From Schoenoplectus triqueter (taxonomy: Eukaryota; Streptophyta; Magnoliopsida; Poales; Cyperaceae), in assembly GCA_964058805.1 (NCBI GenBank), contig CAXKVV010001108.1, positions 37,453 to 101,452 on the forward strand: a DNA stretch of 64,000 bases, written 5' to 3'. This document shows, piece by piece, positions 61,232 to 64,000 of this stretch. Numbering within the stretch: position 1 is the stretch's first letter; each line of letters opens with the position of its first letter. The position numbers and the translations under genes were made by a program. The notes under the pieces are model-generated. The model was not told the origin of the DNA and searched no databases. It worked only from the letters and a program-made list of their open reading frames with translations.

Positions 61232-62705
61232 CATTTCTTCGGCACCAATGACAGTGATCCACTGTCATTTTTAATATTAAAATTTCATTATTATTTTTAA
61301 TGAAATAATTTAATTAATTATTAGATTATAAAATTTATGTCTTTTTTTACATTGCCAAGTAGCACAGTCCATTTGAATGCTAACAGTATCAACACAAACC
61401 TACAGCCACTGATGGCGGAACAGTCTCACCTTCATATCGAGTACAACACAAGCAACTTGGAATCATCGATGCATGGCTACATACTGGAACTTGTGAAAAG
61501 GAGAGGAATATACACATTTTTAAAGCAACAATACAACCAATTAGAGAAATACAGAGACTTTTCATTGCACGCTGGCAAGTATATTAGCATAGAACAGAAT
61601 AGTTGTTCACTATAGAATCAGATTTTATGTATTTTTTTCTCACTACAGGTCTCATGTAAATAACACCATCATGTAAATTGATCAGTTTTTTATTTAATAA
61701 AATTATTAAGTAGGCTAAGCTTACTTCATCAAGAAAAGAAAAAGAGAAAAATGGAGGACAACCACAGTAGAAATTAATGTGGAAAAATTAAGTGGTGAAA
61801 TCAGAAATGATTCATAAGGGATGTCTTGTCTAGTTTTTCAGAAATGATCAGTAGGGGTCTCAGAAAATAATACACATCCATCTTAATGTAAAAACGCACG
61901 ACTCGTGCTAAATTAATAAATTATATTCCTAATCAATAACATTAAAAGATGATTTCTTATATTAAAAAAGGTTTTGAAAAGTTGAACTTTCTGATCCTTC
62001 TCGCTTTAATTGCCCAAGAACTTGTACTTAGAAATATAATCATAATAATTGCTAAGTCTCATTACATATATCTTTGATTTTAAAGACAATTTGCTTATTC
62101 TTTGACTAAGTTTGTGACTTCATAGTTACATCAATTAGTCTGGATGATTCTTTAGATTGCCTGATATTAGGACCATTATGCCTTAAAATTCTGGCATGTT
62201 TTTAATAATTAAAAAATGGATTTTAATTTCCTCGAAAACTTGTTTAGAAAACTTCACTAAGAAAACAAAGATAAATGAACTTGAACCAGGTCATATAACA
62301 AGAAGCAAATAGATACCAAGTTGGCAACTGTAGGTCACTTTTTTTAGTTTATTTTTTTTATTAAAACGGACCTCTTTTAGTTTTTTACTTTTACCGAAGG
62401 TCTTATTGAAAATACAAACACAGGCATGATCTGAAAAAGGAGAAAGAAACCCATTCTATGTCGTCTCCTTAAAAAAAAATCACCAGCCAGATAGTCAGGC
62501 AAATTTGGATATGTTGGTTATTTTGTGTATTTATGGGGCTGCTTGTGAAAGGCGTACATGGTAGCTCAGTCTTGAAAAGAAGTTGGTATTGGCGTTTTGG
62601 TGGCCCTACTTGAATAATATCTACTGTTGAAATACTCAAAAATGAAAATCAGATAAAAATAATATATTTTTTTTCCAATGGTTAAATTCAAGAACACAAG
62701 CTTCT
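61232..62705. other. Intergenic DNA with one unassigned small open frame
   Basis: AATGACAGTG / CACTGTCATT form a perfect 10-bp hairpin near 61247-61269. A 92-codon + strand frame at 61337-61615 (ends SIEQNSCSL) has a more even base composition than its surroundings. I recognise no domain and no gene context, so I do not call it a gene. The rest is AT-rich. Confidence 0.35.
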
Positions 62706-64000
62706 ATTTTTTTTGAAGGGTAAGTCAATAGCCTACCAATTTTTATTAATCAAAGAGAATATTTACAATATTTACAAACGATTAGAAATTGCTAGAAATA
62801 AAATCGAAAGTTACACGATGTAGAAAGAAAAATAGTGATAATATTTCGAGCCTCCTGTTATGGTGCCGTCTAGATGTGCTTCCATAACCGTATCTCTGCA
62901 ATAATTGTCATGAATAATTGTTCTGTGGGTCGTCTTTTATCCTGAAAGACACGTTGATTACGTTCCTTTCAGATATTCCAGCACGTCGCCGCCATTAATT
63001 GTGATTGCTTGATACCCAATTCCTCTTCTTGAGATTCCGATTCGTGAGAAGCCTGTCTCTTGATAACAATCAAAGGAATAACTTAACTTTACTCGGTATG
63101 CGTCTTCCAATGAATGTTCAGGTGGCGTTGTTTCATTCCGAGGTGAGTGATATGGTGATAATCTGATTTTGAGGAGTAAGTGTCGTCTTCGGTGAGTAGC
63201 CAGAGCCTTCTTTGATTAGAAAGTGTCGGGTTGGTGCATGAGTGAAACAATGGTAGGAGCGCCTGGAAGTCCTGGATGAAGTATGACGTTGTTGAATGAT
63301 GGAGTGATATATTGTCTATTAAGTGAATTCCTAACTGCATTCAAAGTTTCAATACCCATGGTAAGTCGGGTTCCGTGTGTAACGCTCATAACCATCTAAG
63401 AAGTAACGTTTCGTTGTGTGCCTTTAGGTCTATGATGCATATTCCTCCTCTGTTATTTGGCAATGTTAAGGAACGCCATCTGATTAAGCAGTGCCCCCTG
63501 AGAATGATTTGTTGTCTCTCCATAGAAATCTTCTTGTGCATGAGATAATTTTGTCAATGATTCCTTGCGGTAGCCGAAAGACTTACATGTAGTAGGTTGG
63601 TAGCGCATTGAGAATGACATTCACTAAGACTGCTCTTCCAACCATCGATAGGGTTGGACGATTCATTCTATCTATCCTACTCTGTAGTAGTTCAAGCATT
63701 GGTGCAAATAGTTCTTTGGTAGGTTTTCGGTGCGTTAGTGGTAATCCGAGATATTTTATTGGCAATTATAATGATTGGTATCCGGTTAGGGATGCGATCG
63801 TCACGACGTATCTTGTCGAGATGGCGATAGGTACGAATCCGCTTTTATGCATGTTGATGTCGAGGTCTGTGGCGTTTGTGAAGGTGGTCAGCATGTTCGT
63901 TATGATGGAGAGATTATTTGGGTGCGCTAGCGTAAAAATGATCGTGTCATCCGCGAATTATAGTAGCTCTGTTTGTGTTTTGGGAGTTTGAATAAGGTAT
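62706..64000 (-). mobile_element. L1-type LINE, defective, 3' part; continues past the window
   Basis: On the minus strand the reverse transcriptase enters at the right edge: FADDT box at 63943-63957 directly after a stop codon, then DLDINMHKSGF, IKYLGLPLTHRKPT and SMVGRAVLVNVILNALPTYY. A C-terminal piece near 62900 reads WKERNQRVFQDKRRP. It ends in a poly-A tail (eight T on the + strand from about 62707). Several stops and frame changes make it inactive. It differs in sequence from the LINE at 38552-42428. Confidence 0.88.

Noticed and set aside
62560..62575. GGTAGCTCAGT, a tRNA D-arm-like word
   Set aside because: No acceptor stem, anticodon arm or T-arm (GGTTCRA) at the right distances, so not a tRNA gene.
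1..64000. CRISPR arrays, operons, bacterial mobile elements or defence systems
   Set aside because: The window is plant nuclear DNA with spliced genes; no regularly spaced identical repeats or bacterial gene clusters were seen.

Overview
The window is AT-rich nuclear DNA of a flowering plant. It has long spliced genes with GT-AG introns, plastid- and mitochondrion-targeted proteins, a plant clock-type pseudo-response regulator, a vacuolar Na+/H+ antiporter, plant L1-type LINEs, solo LTRs and many foldback MITEs sitting in (TA)n tracts. Nothing fixes the species. There are no bacterial features, CRISPR arrays, rRNA genes or convincing tRNA genes.

Layout: (1) 1-4.1 kb, repeats and the upstream region of (2) a PRR3/PRR7-type pseudo-response regulator (4112-8807, +, 8 exons, about 724 aa) whose receiver pocket and CCT domain have drifted. 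(3) 8.8-13.3 kb, repeats: a ~510-bp element, a CT-rich segment, two MITEs. (4) A complete chloroplast C-terminal processing protease CtpA (13319-17819, -, 12 exons, 513 aa) with a 250-bp solo LTR and a MITE in its introns. (5) 17.8-22 kb, repeats. (6) A complete mitochondrial ADP/ATP carrier (23295-24878, +, 362 aa) with a 5'-UTR intron. (7) An intron-bearing, truncated threonyl-tRNA synthetase pseudogene (26247-29016, +). (8) A complete class-I (vacuolar) NHX antiporter (29820-34260, -, 14 exons, 530 aa). (9) 34.3-38.5 kb, MITEs and LTR-like remnants. (10) A dead L1-type LINE (38552-42428, -). (11) A MED26-like/TFIIS-N-domain gene (43210-50336, -, 13 exons, about 629 aa) whose middle was built by tandem duplication of a two-exon module. 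(12) 50.3-57.8 kb, a truncated LINE, a 453-bp solo LTR and low-complexity DNA. (13) A single-exon two-EF-hand Ca2+-binding protein (57889-58311, +) with a broken tandem copy (59614-60004). (14) A 655-bp solo LTR (60572-61226) and a second dead LINE running off the right edge (62706-64000, -).

The genes do not form a pathway; they are independent nuclear genes (clock, thylakoid protein maturation, mitochondrial nucleotide exchange, vacuolar ion transport, transcription, calcium binding). No wholly new system was found. The most unusual items are the exon-module triplication in the MED26-like gene, the loss of the acidic receiver pair plus CCT drift in the PRR, and three loci where foldback MITEs are chained through (TA)n tracts. 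Exon boundaries were assigned by eye from GT-AG sites, reading phase and remembered family sequence; no alignment or transcript data were available.
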